64,000 nt of DNA, from contig CAMGYJ010000008.1 of the NCBI GenBank assembly GCA_946122785.1, forward strand, positions 4,737,742 to 4,801,741. The letters are read 5' to 3'. Source of the stretch: Linum tenue (taxonomy: Eukaryota > Streptophyta > Magnoliopsida > Malpighiales > Linaceae). This document shows, in pieces, positions 45,201-58,012 of the stretch. The notes below the pieces were generated by a model, which worked only from the letters and a program-made list of their open reading frames with translations, had not been told where the DNA came from and did no database searches. Each line of letters starts with the position of its first letter. The stretch's first letter is position 1. Made by a program: the position numbers and the translations under genes.

Positions 45201-48200
45201 CCTCCATAAAGCATGATTGATCAAATTGTGCACAAACTTCATTGTAGACGGCCTTAGCTATAGTTGTTTTACCAGTACCACTCATACCATGAATACCCAT
45301 AATTTTCTGACTAGTAGAATCATCAGGATTCAACAGTTTCTTCATTTTTTCTACGTGGGAATTAATTCCAACCAACTCATCTGTGGCCAACTTGTAACTG
45401 TTCCTTAGATGGTATTCAATTTGTACGAAAACCTCATTTATCACAGTCCCCTGTCTGAAAAATTCAAAATTTATATCAATCAGATTGAACTTAATTGATT
45501 CCATAGCAAAATGACATATGTGATTGACTTATCATTATGATACGCAATAATGCAATATCATGACCCGAATGAAAAACTTTTTTATTAAAAGAATAATTGA
45601 ATAACAATTTGATGATTACATTAATCACGGAATGATGAAGTAGTAGTTCTTTTTTTGGGTGAATAATGATGGAGTAATAAGAGGGATTAATTATTTTTAG
45701 ACTTGTTATTTTGTATCATTCATTTTTATGAAAAAAACATCAATCAAAATACTACACTTCTCCAAATTATATTCTTCTATGGTTTGGCTATTAAATTGTT
45801 TAGTTGCCACGTCAGAGTCAACTAACACTCAACCGGACGGAAAGTTAACGGTTTGGCTATTAAATTGTTTTCGTAAACGTTTGACTATTATTTTATTTGA
45901 AACAAAATGTTTAGCTATTATATTGTACTAGCGTGGGCCCCGGCCATTTGGCCGGAGGAATGTGAGGTATGAAATTTGATGATGTAATGTGGTGTATAGC
46001 TTATTGTTGTATAGTTTTTTTTGGAAACACGTGATAAAAATTGTGAATTTTAGTAGGAAAGAGACATGAATGATGCAACGAATCAAAAATCAGCCTTATG
46101 AACCAAAATCAAGTACCTGTTACCTTGTGAAACAATATTGTTTCTGGTAATATGATGAGGTGGAGTAAGTTTTATAGAAACCGAATTCCAAAAAATTGAA
46201 TAAAAAATCGCCTATCCAGCCGGTTTTCGGGAAATGAGCATCTCACAATCGTTGCTAGCTTTTACTCGGCCCGTAGGCCGATTAATTTGCTTTGTAAAAC
46301 TTTCATCTTGTCATCATTGTGCTTTCTGTTTTTTTGCCAAGCCATGATAAAATCTAAAGAAATCAAGAATGAACAACACGATTTGGGATAGGAACCACCG
46401 TTCCTGTATCCCTAGAAAATGGTGGTAAACACGGACTCACCTGCCAAACTGGTTTGGATTGAGATTTTTTATCGGGTATCAGGGAACCATGTGATTATAA
46501 ATTAGACTTGATCAAAACGGGCCAAAACTTGAAATTCAGCATGTTTGACCGACCCATGCCAAACTCTAATTATTCTTTACTTTTAAACTTTCTATTTGAA
46601 AATAAAAAATAATGAAAGAAAAGAGATGACAGCAATTCACCATTTGCACATCACTAATTCGGGAATAAAACTATAGAATTTCGAAAGGAAACTGAAAATG
46701 TTTAAGATCGTTTTAATGTTAAAAATAACCAAATAGATCTTTTTTGTTTAGTTTTTTACTAACAAATACCAAACGATTCCCTATAATATACACTATAATT
46801 TAATCATTATGATATCAAATAATTACATAATATATATTTGAAATGATAAAAATTGGACTAATTGGGTTGGTCGAGGTTGAACCATTGAATAAATTTAAAA
46901 TATATTATATTTTAGCTACTAAGATATAAAATAATAGCATAATATATATTATGCTAGAGAAAATAGTTTGTTTTAGAATGGCAAACCCATGATGTTCATT
47001 TGTTTTACTTGATGGGCAAATCCCGAGTAGGTCAGGTCTATTCAACTCTTTTATTTTATGATTAGTAGTTAGCCCATTAGAATCCATCCATTAGTTTATT
47101 GTTAATTTTTTTCTTTTAAGCAATAAAAAGGAGTATTGTTTTTGCCTTTTCATATATATTTTACCACCACGGAGAAATAAAAGGACTTAAAGAAAAAAAT
47201 TGACACTCCTGAACCCGTTTAAATCCGCATGTGTACGGTAAGTTGGCCCGTTCCACAGAGGAAAAAGAAAAAAAATTGACACTCCCTATTCTACCCTTCC
47301 TACAAACGCACCTGGAGCAGGGAATTTGAAATGGGGGAAGGGTTTTTTCCTCTCTGCAATTATATGTTTTTAATGTAAAAAGATACAAAAAATGTACTTA
47401 GTGTGATTGGTTATGATATTTGTTTTTCTTTAAAGTGATCATGGTTCGAATCCTAGTAAGTGTCTTTTTAATGAATAAAAAAAAGTAATTGTGAAGACCA
47501 AAATGTCCTCCCTACTTTCACTCTGGATGCAGGAAATTTGAAATGGAGCTTGAAGTTTTCTCATTTGACTTTTATTTATTGTGTAGATTTACCCAAAAAT
47601 ATATGGTGCATTTTACACTAACAATGTATGTAACTACAAAAAAAAAATTATCCATGTATGATTTGGCATTTATTATTATTATTTTTTTTTTTTTACAAAA
47701 GATAATCATATATTGATCAAAGAATAGACAAAGTTACATCCTGGAGACCAGCCAGGTCTGGAAATTAAAAGAGCGACACATAGACGGGTACAAAGAAAGG
47801 GCCTTTCTAGCCACAACATGGGCTACCCTATTGTTCCTCCGTCCAACGAACCGCAAACTAAACCCCGGCTGATTTCCCATACACTGCAAGATTTCTTCCA
47901 AAAGCATCCCTATCCTGCTATCCCGAGCATTCGCTTGATTGATCTTATCCACGATGATCTTGGAATCTCCTTCAAAGCAAACTTCCTGGACTCCATTGGC
48001 CACACACCAGAAGAGGGCATCCCGCAGGACCAACGCCTCCGTCACTAAAGGATCATCAATAACCTGATAATGGACCCCTTGCGCCCAGAGGACCCGCCTA
48101 TGACGGTCAAGGAGCACCATCCCGCCCGCAGAGTGAGACCCGGCTCGAGTAGCCCCATCCCACATACACACCAGCGAAGTACCCCCCCACACCCCTGGTT

Positions 48201-51200
48201 GGTGGACAATAGGACTTTGGCTCATCTCTGTCTTATCAGATTTAGTTCTGTCCCATTCCTCGCACTGCTGATGGAATTGCCGCATCAGGGCCGGAAACCC
48301 AAACTGCTTCCCCTCAAATACCACCCAATTACGGGACTTCCAAATCCTCCAAAGAACTGCTACCACAGCCATGACCATGCGCGGTTGATGGATTAAGGCA
48401 AATAGCTGTTTGAGAAACAAAGGAAAAGTATGGCGAGGCACTGCTTGGCCCAGATGTTCAAGCCCTGAATAATCCCATAAAGCCCGAGCCACCGGACACT
48501 CCAAGAAAAGATGTTCCAAAGTTTCCGAGGCCTCCCAGCAAACCGGGCAACGAGGTAGGACAGGACCACTTCTATCAATAAGCCCCTCTGTGGTAGGAAG
48601 GATGCGATGAAAAATTTGCCAAACAAAGACTTTTAATTTCGGGGGAATATCAGCATCCCACAGCCTAATCCAACTGGTTCTATCCATCCAACTAACCGTA
48701 TCCCTTCAACCACCGTTCCTTCGTGCTAGATCCACGACCAAATGATACGCAGATTTGACAGAGAACACACCATCAGGCGTGCCATGCCAGATCCGTTTAT
48801 CCACCATATTTTGCCGCGGAAGAGGAATAGATTGAATCATTCGGCAGGTGGGAGGGTCAAACCATTGACTGAGCTTATTGGCACACCACCCCCCATTCCC
48901 GTCCTGGGCCATAACATCCGCCACCACCGGGTCACCTCCGGCAGGCAACACCTGAGGATTAAATGCTGGTTTCTCTGGATGTATCTGCGGAATCCAATTT
49001 GAGAATAGCAACGATGCAGACTCCCCATTACCAATCTGCCAACGCAGGCCCTGTTCAAGCAACTGCCGCCCAAAAAGAATGCTTTGCCAACCCCAAGAAG
49101 ACCGCGAACGTGCCTGAGCTTGGAAAAAATTTCCCATCGGGAAGTATTTACCTTTATAAACTTGGGCTAGTAAGGAATTTGGGTCCTGAAGGATTCGCCA
49201 CCCAATTTTTGCTAGCAGGGCCTGGTTAAAATGCTCGAAACGGCGGAACCCCATGCCCCCGTCATGCTTACTTTTGCACATATTCCGCCAGGATATCCAG
49301 TGAATCTTGGATTGACCCTCAGTCACGCCCCACCAGAATCTGGCTACATGCTTATCGAGCAGCCTACAAAGAGACAAAGGCAACCTGAAGCAAGACATCA
49401 CATGCAACGGCAAAGCTAGAGCTATGGACTTAATCAGCGTTTCTTTCGCAGCCCAGGACAAAGCGCGTTGCTTCCACCCTTGTAATTTCTCCAGAAGCTT
49501 CTCTTCCAAGTAGCGGAAGGTATCCATCTTCGATCGAGCTATCAGGGTCGGGAGACCCAAATAATTGTCATGCACCCCTACCGCACCCACCCCCAAAATT
49601 GCCGCCAGGAACTCCTGATCAGCAGGAATTATATTATTACTGAAACAGACTGCTGACTTGTCCAAATTCACTCGTTGACCACTGAGTTCCTCATACTCAT
49701 TTAGTACTTCAATCAGATTTTCACATTCCTGGAGATTACCTCTTAGGAATAAGTAAGAATCATCAGCGAAAAATAAATGAGAGATACGAGGAGCTCTAGG
49801 TGCCACTTTCACACCTCCCAATCTCTTATCAGTAATTGCCTGACGAAGAAGCGCAGCAAACCCTTCAGTACAAAGCACAAAAAGCAGGGGAGATAGAGGA
49901 TCCCCTTGCCGCAGGCCACGGGTGGGCCTGAAATACCCAGAAGGGGTCCCATTCATTAAGACCGAGAAGGATGTCGAACAGAGACATTCATGGATCCATC
50001 CTATCCAGACAGAATTGAAGCCCATTTTCTCAAGGACAGCTAGTAAGAAGGGCCACTCAACTCTATCATAGGCCTTTTCCTTGTCAACCTTCAGAGCCAT
50101 GTACCCTTTCTTACCCTGCTTCTTGATTTTCAAATAATGAATCAATTCGTGGCCAATCAGGATGTTTTCAATAATTTGCCTTTCACGAATGAAAGCATTT
50201 TGACCTTCAGAAACAATCCCTGGTAGAATAATAGCTAGCCGTGCAGTCATGATCTTAGTAACTATTTTATAAACAAACTGGCACAGGCTAATCGGTCGCA
50301 ATTGTCGCATGTTCTCCACATTATCCACCTTCGGAATCAATGTTAGCCAAGTGTGATTGAAGCTGCGAAGCATCCTACTCGTGGCGAAGAACGAACATAC
50401 AGCTTCAATCACTGAGTTACCAACAATATCCCAATAGGCTTTGAAAAACTTCCCCGTAAAGCCATCAGAGCCAGGAGCCTGCTTAGACCCCATGGCAAAC
50501 ACTGTGTTACGGACCTCAAGAGGCAGTACCTCCGCCGTTAACATCTCATTCATCTCTTGGGTGACACTTTGGGCAATGGGGAGGCCCGCCACCCGCTCAA
50601 CCATATTTATCACTTGATTTTCCGAAGTGAACAGCTTTTGATAGAACTGGCCGGCGGTATCTGCCTTCCCCTTTTCGTCAGCAATCCAATCCCCATCCTC
50701 ATTATACAACCCGGCCACAAAATTTCTTTTCTGTCTCGTACGGGTGACTGTATGGAAATAAGAGGTGTTTTTGTCACCCTTCTTGAGCCAATGAACCCTC
50801 GATTTCTGCTGCCAATACACCTCTTCAGCTTTCCATTGGCGGGTCAGTTCCATTTCAAGGTTTTTTACCTCCTCCCAATTAATGGGGTGATTGGATTTGA
50901 TGTGCTCGATCTCTACTTGGAGTGTTTTGATATTCCGAAGTGAGTTGGTAGTACCAGCCCTACTCCAATCATAGAGAAGATGCCTCAGCTTCTTAAGTTT
51001 TTCCTAGAGTTGATACATGGGTGTTCCAGTAATTTGCTCCTGCCACACATAACTGACCATTGCCCTGACTTCCGGGTTGTCAGCCCACCGGGCATCAAAC
51101 CGAAACAGAGGCCGACATTGTCGAACAAAAGGTTTATCAGCCAAGAGCAGCGCCCGGTGATCCGAGCCAAGGTCGGTGCAGTGTTTAACAAGGGTATCAG

Positions 51201-54200
51201 GGAAACGATCTATCCACGAATGGGAACAGAGAGCCCTATCCAGACGTTACCTGATACAAGCATTACCAAGGCGTTTATTTGTCCAGGTGAACGTATCCCC
51301 TTGGTAACCGGGGTCATGGAGCCCAAGATCTGTGATAAAGTCGCGGAGACTATTTGATTGGGCACTGTTCCAAGCATTACCTCCATCCTTTTCATGAGCG
51401 TGCAAGGTGGTGTTGAAATCACCAATAACCACAAAAGGGAGGTGGACTGAAGTGCAGACATTGCGAAGATGATTCAGCTGATTAGCTCTAAGAGCTGAGT
51501 GACAGCTAATGTAAACACAAAAAACAACACAAGAAAAATCCATATCATTAACTTCAACTCCAATACAAAAATCCGACTGAAAGAACACCGAAACATTAAC
51601 TTCGGGGGACCAAGCAACAACGAGACCCCCTGATGCATCAATGGCATCTACAAAAAAAGACAACGAAGACTCGAAACCTAAACCCCGCAAACGGCGGGCA
51701 ACAACCTTCCGACGCGCTCTTGTCTCTGAGAAGAACACAAGGTCCGGCTTATTCGATTGGACTAAACCAAGAGCCGAGCGGAATGTGAGGGTCGGCCCAA
51801 TACCCCTCACATTCCAGGCCAAGATCCTCATCTATCTGGCTGGGACCAATTAAGGCTGGTTTCCTCCACCATAGCAGTCTCCTATTTTTCTTCCACGAAT
51901 TGCCGTTTTGGAGTAGGGTTTTCACAATCTTCCCCATCCATAGTTTGGAAAGCTCTTTTTCTTTCATTGTTAATGGCCACATAATTCGACCCATATTCAT
52001 CCAATACTCCCATTCCCCCTTTAAGCTCGGATCATTGTTCCCTCCAAGGTCATCATCGAGAAGAATGGGGGCGGCCTTTGAAGCTTGAGGGGAGAGGGGG
52101 GTTTCAAAATTTAAACCAGCCTCAAAGGCTTGAACCACCTGCTGCACATGACCAGGGTTAGGCCCCGACCTCCTGCTTTTGAATTCAAAACACTGGTTCT
52201 GACCCTCCGGGCTGGATTCCGGCGTCGCCTTCATCGGTGGCGGTGCAAAGGCCGACGCCACCTGGATCGGAACCTCCACCCAAGAACCTTCATCAATAGT
52301 CACTTTATTGTGCTTCTTCTTAGGTGTAGGATTTGCCGTAGACTCCACCATATTCCCTTTCTGCTTTGTCGGACCAGCCTCAACAGAGAGAGGTCGGCGG
52401 CCAGAAGCTCTCACCAGCCGCCGAGGGGTCACCTTGCTGGCCTGGTCCGCCTCCCCAGCCCCCAGCTTACTCGGAGCAGCTGCCCCTCGTTCTTCATTAA
52501 GCACCGGCCGGGCCACCAGGTGATCCGACCCCGCCAGGGAAGCAAAAAGAGGACCTTCCTCGTCCTCCGATTCGTCCTCCAATAGCAATCTCTTTCGTCG
52601 GGTCTGGCCTTCCTCCACCTCCTCCGCACTACCCACCGAGATTGGTGAAGTAATCGCCGCCTGCCTGGCAAGTTTAGGCCCGCCTCGTCCATTGGGCCCA
52701 GCCGCATGGCGATCATCCTCCCTCGGTAGCAGGCCCATTTTTTTGCTGTGTTTGGACCCCCCTGGGCTCGGCCCTGTTTCCCTTTCCCTCTATCTCGCCG
52801 CTGGACGGTACCCGCCACTTTCAATTTGGGCGAACTCGGGATTGGAAACCCTCTCGGACTCCGCCGCAGAACCCCCTGAGATTTGCGCGGCATAGGGGCA
52901 GAGCCCTCCCCACAGTCTCCATCTTGCAGCCCGTTCCTTCGATCTTTGTCGGCGGTCCCCTCCTCCGAGAAGACCTGCCTTCCAGCATCCCCCTCTCGTT
53001 CCTGTTTGGGAATAAATTGGGCGCCCCTCGCATTGGCGTTAGCCAGCTTGGGGTGATTATGCGCCCCTCCGTTATTGTTAACACAAACTGTTTTCGATTT
53101 TCCTTGGAACGGTATGGTGATGTCATCCGCATCGTAGATACGAGTGCCCAGTTTCTTGGTCATCATGTGAGGCCCATATCGTTCTTTGCGATTCGGGGGA
53201 TCGAACGAACATTCTCTCTGGAAATGCCCCACCCTTCCGCAATGAAAGCAGAACGAGGGGAGGTGTTCGTATTTAAACCGTACCCAAAATTCTCCCGTCT
53301 CCTCACTCGCGGCCATTACCTGCGAGCGCAATGACCTGGAGAAATCAAGCATCACTTTCACTTTGATAAAACTTTTCCCTGACTCTTGGCAGGAATAGAC
53401 TCCAGCCTCCAGTACTTGCCCTAACGTCGGGCCAGCAACCTTCATTCCAAATTTCGCAGTGCAGCAGTCCTCCTTCACGTCCCAAAGCTGCACCCTAAAG
53501 GGAGCAATGGCCAGCTCTTCAAACGTTTTTCGTGATATCGAGGGGGACCATGGCCGAAGGTTGATGATCCGATCATTCACCACCCATGGGGTTCGTCTGA
53601 GAACCCAAATTTTGGCTTCTTCATTCGGAAGAACGAACTCAAAAAGCCCATGTTTGGCCGGTAGCACCTTGATCCTACCCTTGCATTGCCACAGGGAATT
53701 GACCGATTCTCGAAGCTCGAGCGTCGTGACCCACGTCGTGGTGAACACTCGCCCAAGCAGAGTATAGGAACTCCGGGCCTTGACGGATTGGACTTCCTCA
53801 AGATCAAATTGGATCACCTGGTCGTTGCTAACCTGAGCCGCCATCTTGATCTGCACAGGGGAAATAAGACCCATTTCATCAAGATCAGTCTCATGTGCTA
53901 TCGCATCAAGGCTCTGCGTAGCTCGAAGAACAGGGGAAGAGGTGGTGAGGTTCGTTTCCATCTCCCACCTTGAAGAATCAGTATGGGAAAGAAAATTGCC
54001 TGGGGGAAGAAAGACGTCTGAGTCTTTGGGTTGATCACCAACGCCCACCCTGCTCTCTATCGTGATGCCGCACTTGTTCCTTCGCAGAAAAACGAAAGGG
54101 CAGCCGGTAGATATAGACCAGCAGGGGGAAGCCGTTGAGAAGTATTTCCCAAGTAGGATTCTTCCCTCCAGGTTTTGTTTCGTAGAGTTAATTCGGGTGA

Positions 54201-55710
54201 TAGGATAGAGGATTCTCAGATCCCGATCCCCACAACTACCCGCAGATTTCAACTTATCCGATTTTCCCAACAGAAAAAAAACTAAATTGGTTGGCTCTGC
54301 GAGTTTTCCGGGCGGGTCTCTTCCCCGCCCAAACCACAAAATCCGGGACTTCGAATCCCACTAGGGCCGAGCTAACGGGCCGTCGGATTGTTTCTCGCCG
54401 GAGCAATTCGCACCGCCGCGAGTCTGGCCGCCGTACCAGATTTGCCAAACTGTCCGGTTCATCTTGTTGATGGGAGCAGGGGGCAGGTATCACCCATGGC
54501 CTGGTCCCCAAATCCTTGCAAATTTCAGGGAGATCACCACACCGAGGAGGCGCGATGAATCCCGGAGGAACTCCCCCCGTCCCACTACCAATGTTTTGGT
54601 GGGTTTCAAACCTTTGGCGGCGCGAGGGGGTGTTTTCAACCATATCCTCCATCTCGGCCGACGACGGTAGCCTGAAGCACCATACTTTCACAGGCACCTT
54701 CCTTCTTTTTGCCTTTGTCACGGAGCAGTTTATATCACACTCCAAATCAGCATACACGTCTTTACGTTTCTTCCCATTTCGCAGGGATCGACTTTTAACT
54801 TGTCGCTCCGACGAGCAGTTCTCCTTCTCCGGTTTACCTTGGTCAGGGCGAGACACCGATTGATTGGTTTTCCTTGCCTCAGGGTAGTTCCCTCCATATG
54901 ATTTCCACCCCTGGACTTGGTTCCGAAGGCTTGCAGTAAGAGCTTTTTGAATAACGCCGATGAGCAAGTGGCTGAGGAAACTTCCCAGCCAGAGGAGAGA
55001 GGCGAGAGCGTCCCTCCACAATTTTTTTTTTTTTTTTTTTTACGTCTACTCTATCACCGTGCCAAACGGCTTTACAAGAAAACTATGAGTTATAAGTTAA
55101 TTTCATATCACTCCACAAGAAATAAGGAAAAAACAAAATTGAAGTAGAAAAGATGGCATGCGTACCCAACAAGTTCTGTCACGTGCCAACCCTTCATTTC
55201 CCCAACTTCTTTGAGAGCTTCTTTCCATTCCCCAATGGTCGCAGCGTCAAATTTCTCACCGTACAATTTAAACGCCGATTTGAAACCGTCACTTTCCTGT
55301 TTCTTCACTTCACTGGGAGCAACAAAGTAGAAGATCGGAAGGATGACGTGTCCCTTCCCTTGCTTCCAACACTCCACCATCTTAGCAAGCTCTTGGAGGC
55401 ACCATCTGCTGTCAACGTATGTTGGGGAGATGATGGGGACGTAAATCTTTGTTTCCACGATAGCCCGGACGAGAGAAGGTTCCATTTTTTCGCCCTTCCG
55501 CAAATCTTCCTCGTCTCTGAAAGTGCGGATTTTGGAACGAATCAGACCTCTGTAGACCCAATCGGCAAAGGAATCGCGAATGTCTGGACCTCTGAAACTT
55601 AAGAACACCTCGTACTCTCCAACTGGAAGAGACTGCTGCTTGGGATCGGAAGGAGAAGGAGAAGACGGCTCCTTCAAGGAGGCGGATGCTTGCCCACCAG
55701 CTTCCTTCAT
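42300..55710 (-). CDS. TIR-NB-LRR immune receptor TNL2 (4 exons, 9.7 kb first intron)
   Basis: Exons: 55166-55710, 44356-45454, 43954-44250, 42300-43364. All junctions fall at the same codons as in TNL1 and the total is 1002 codons in frame. The TIR domain keeps the catalytic glutamate (SRWCLQEL). NB-ARC keeps the P-loop GMSGTGKTT, LIVLDDVD, FIITTTD, FLDIACFF and MHD. LRRs follow in exons 3 and 4. In exon 1 about 15 of 181 residues differ from TNL1. The first intron is 9,711 bp (1,340 in TNL1) because a LINE inserted in sense orientation at 47682-55020, leaving both splice sites intact. The gene looks functional if the intron is still spliced. It faces LecRK2 head to head. The TATA-like box seen before TNL1 is not found here. 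Confidence 0.88.
45455..47681. other. TNL2 intron 1, 3' part outside the LINE
   Basis: AT-rich, no gene. It holds a near-duplicate pair of a short word (acggtttggctattaaattg-like) near 45778 and 45848, and another pair (aaaaaaattgacactcc) near 47192 and 47271. Ends match TNL1 intron 1. Confidence 0.5.
47734..51831 (-). pseudogene. LINE ORF2: endonuclease, reverse transcriptase, RNase H; three in-frame stops
   Basis: A single frame of 1366 codons contains an APE-type endonuclease (ILAWNVRGIG, GDFNTTLH), a reverse transcriptase (KQAPGSDGF, KVDKEKAYDRVEW, GLRQGDPLSP, FADDSYLF), a zf-RVT segment (PPKLKVFVWQIFHRILPT, CPVCW..ETLEHLFLEC) and a plant-type RNase H at the end. Stops interrupt at 51247-51249 (TAA after NACIR), 51004-51006 (TAG) and 48706-48708 (TGA after ARRNGG). 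In each case the frame resumes at once with expected sequence, so they are point mutations. The protein would nick target DNA and copy LINE RNA in place. Confidence 0.92.
51749..53961 (-). pseudogene. LINE ORF1: DUF4283 and zinc knuckle, frameshifted
   Basis: The likely start is 53961 (METNLTT). A DUF4283-like RNA-binding domain (SSYTLLGRVF..., WVVNDRIINLRPW) is followed by a CCHC knuckle (CFHCGRVGHFQREC) and a basic low-complexity region. The frame changes at a run of seven A's on the coding strand (about 52739-52745), after which the C-terminal part continues in another frame down to 51749, overlapping ORF2. ORF1 proteins bind the element RNA. Confidence 0.8.
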
Positions 55711-57275
55711 ACTTTGCGGAACAAGAGGTTTTGGATATCGGATGTGAAGTTTGGCTTAAAACTTAGGCATATATTGGATGGCGCGGCAGTCTATATTCTA
55801 ACCATTTTGTTGACTGCGTTGATGGATGAGCTGCTCCTACTTTTCGTCAAAAAAATAAATAAATAACGCCAAGTTTCATTTTTGATTCCTTGGAGAAATA
55901 CTTTATAATTTTTTTCAGATAATGGGGAAAATGTTCCTAATTAACCATGTTGAGTGGGCATCCACGTCACAAGGTAAGATAGGTTGAGGTCATGAGGTGT
56001 ATATTACTTGTTACTTGTTAGATTCAAATATTCCTAATTAAACTTTTTTATTTTTGCTCATTTAAAATAATTCATTAAATTATCATATGGTTATTTATTA
56101 TCAAATAAACTACATGCAACCTTACAAGTTGTAATAGAAGTTAAGACAAAAATGGGTTTGTTTAGAGTTTTTACTTTTTAGTACAAAATTGGGTTTCTAT
56201 TTTCTAATGTGGACTCATGTGAAACAAAGGTAGTCTTATATAAGTTGCTTTCGGCGTGATGATGCAAATTGTGGTTGTTGAAACTTTCTTTTATATATGA
56301 CGATGCTTTATATCGATCTTCATTATTTTATGGGAGAATGCTAAATGATTTTTCGGGTGCCAGAAATTATTTTATTACAACTTTAATCGATTATTTTCTA
56401 GAATTGTGCGAGTAATATTAATACTTCATGTAGAAGAGACGATTCAATGAAAAAAGTAGCGGAAACAATTCAGCTATGGTTGGAACTTGGAAGTTAGGAT
56501 GAAATTCATATCTGGTCTATATTTTTTTTTTTTTTTCCTTCCTTCTTCTTCTATCCAGGGCAAGTCCAGAAGGTGTAGTTTATAGACTAAAATACAAGAT
56601 CGACATCAACCAAACCCGGCAATTCGTGTGCAACAATACTATCAATGAAAGAGGCTATTTTGCTACTACATGAAAATTCCATTGAAATTTCAAGGAGCGG
56701 AAAGACACGACACTAATTCAAAAGATAAGAAAAAAGTAAAGATTTTCTCAAGTATCGTCCCGAGATTTGATAGAGTGAGAAATCGTTCTGAATGCATCCA
56801 CGGTCCAAATGCGAAAACCAATAAACTAACTCTTGTAAAGCCATACAAACAAATTGGCTCCTACAAGGAACTACAAAACCCTATCACAAGAGAGAGAATC
56901 GACTCCTTAAACTATAATTGAAATTATCGAACACAACATCTAGAATATATTTGTAAAGTAAATTCCGAAAGGTAAAAATTGTAATAATAGTAAAACATGT
57001 CACTACTAAGTGTGTCATTCAATTTGATGAATGAAAAGTGAAAACTCCCAAATCACAACATTAATATTTTTTATGTATAGCGAATCAAATCCACCAAAAT
57101 ATAAGTTTTTTTACATTAACCTTAACATAATTCAACGGGTGGTTAGGTAGTCAATCCATTCAAACCTCATGATGATTTCAATTAGTACAAATATGTTATA
57201 CGATGAAGAAATTGACTTAGTCAAACAAGGCAAACCAATCATCTTTTTCTAGGTAGATAAAATGACTATGTATAA

Positions 57276-57359
57276 GATGATCTCATCCTTAGTGTCAATC
57301 TTATACATAGTAAAAAAAAAATGACTATGTATAAGATTGACACTAAGGATGAGATCATC
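57276..57359. repeat. Perfect 36-bp inverted repeat (hairpin)
   Basis: Arms at 57276-57311 and 57324-57359 are exact reverse complements with a 12-base A-rich loop. The 18-20 bases before the left arm (about 57258-57277, aatgactatgtataagat) are also repeated directly within the right arm. Confidence 0.92.
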
Positions 57360-57708
57360 GTGGTTATGTTCCAATATTTGATTCCACAATCTCAATCACA
57401 CAGAAGAAGTAGCTATAGATCGATGAAATTGATTGATTGATTGGTTAATTATGATACTAATTACCAACTACTAAGTATGTCGACCTTAAAAACAATTACA
57501 TTATTTTAAGATAAAATTATTTTTTTAATTTTCATTGCTCATTGGTCGATTTATTCTCGACAACTCGCTACAAAACAATGCTAATATTCTAGTATAAGAT
57601 AATTAGTGTAATAAGTTAATGAAGGAGAAGAAAACATAATATATGCATGCTTAGTAACGAGTGATGAACCCCACCCACTTGCTTTCTCGTGAAAGCAGAG
57701 AAACAGAG

Positions 57709-57714
57709 TTGACC
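57709..57714 (+). promoter_or_regulatory. W-box core (TTGACC) upstream of LecRK2
   Basis: Same core and context as at 28951-28956. Confidence 0.45.
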
Positions 57715-58012
57715 TCACTTTTACGAGGCAATTTCGTCTGCTTCGAGATACGCTAGAATCATTTGATTAAATAATCTTAATCCTCATTAGTAGTTGGACT
57801 AATCACGATCAACCAATGAGAAGGCTAATCAGAAAATAATATTAAAATTAAACCCCCAACGGAGACACGCTATATTCAACACGCTACTCTGACCTTTGAG
57901 ATCGATCATGAGAAAGCTAAGATTTCCCAATGACTTTATCTAGCGGCCAGAGATCATCAAGTTCAGTCTGGCTTTGGATCCTGAGACGATATTGTTCATC
58001 ATTTTTAATTAC

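Larger units (their letters stand above)
47682..55020 (-). mobile_element. L1-type LINE, near full length, in TNL2 intron 1
   Basis: Reads right to left: leader (55020 to about 53962), ORF1, ORF2, short 3' region, and poly-A tail (the T-run at 47682-47694). A T-tract of 20 also abuts the 5' side (55022-55041), so the target-site duplication is ambiguous. TNL1 lacks it at the matching place. ORF1 has a frameshift and ORF2 three stops, so the copy is inactive. Confidence 0.9.
55711..58012. promoter_or_regulatory. Shared upstream region of TNL2 (left) and LecRK2 (right)
   Basis: 2.3 kb between divergent start codons. The parts next to each gene match cassette 1. In place of the TATA-like box of TNL1 there is caaaaaaataaataaataacg near 55849-55868. 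The middle (about 56270-57600) has no counterpart recognised and includes a perfect hairpin at 57276-57359. A W-box core ttgacc lies at 57709-57714. Confidence 0.55.

Noticed and set aside
54254..55021. 255-codon frame at the 5' end of the LINE
   Set aside because: It lies in the LINE leader, has no recognised domain, and the ORF1 start is better placed at 53961.
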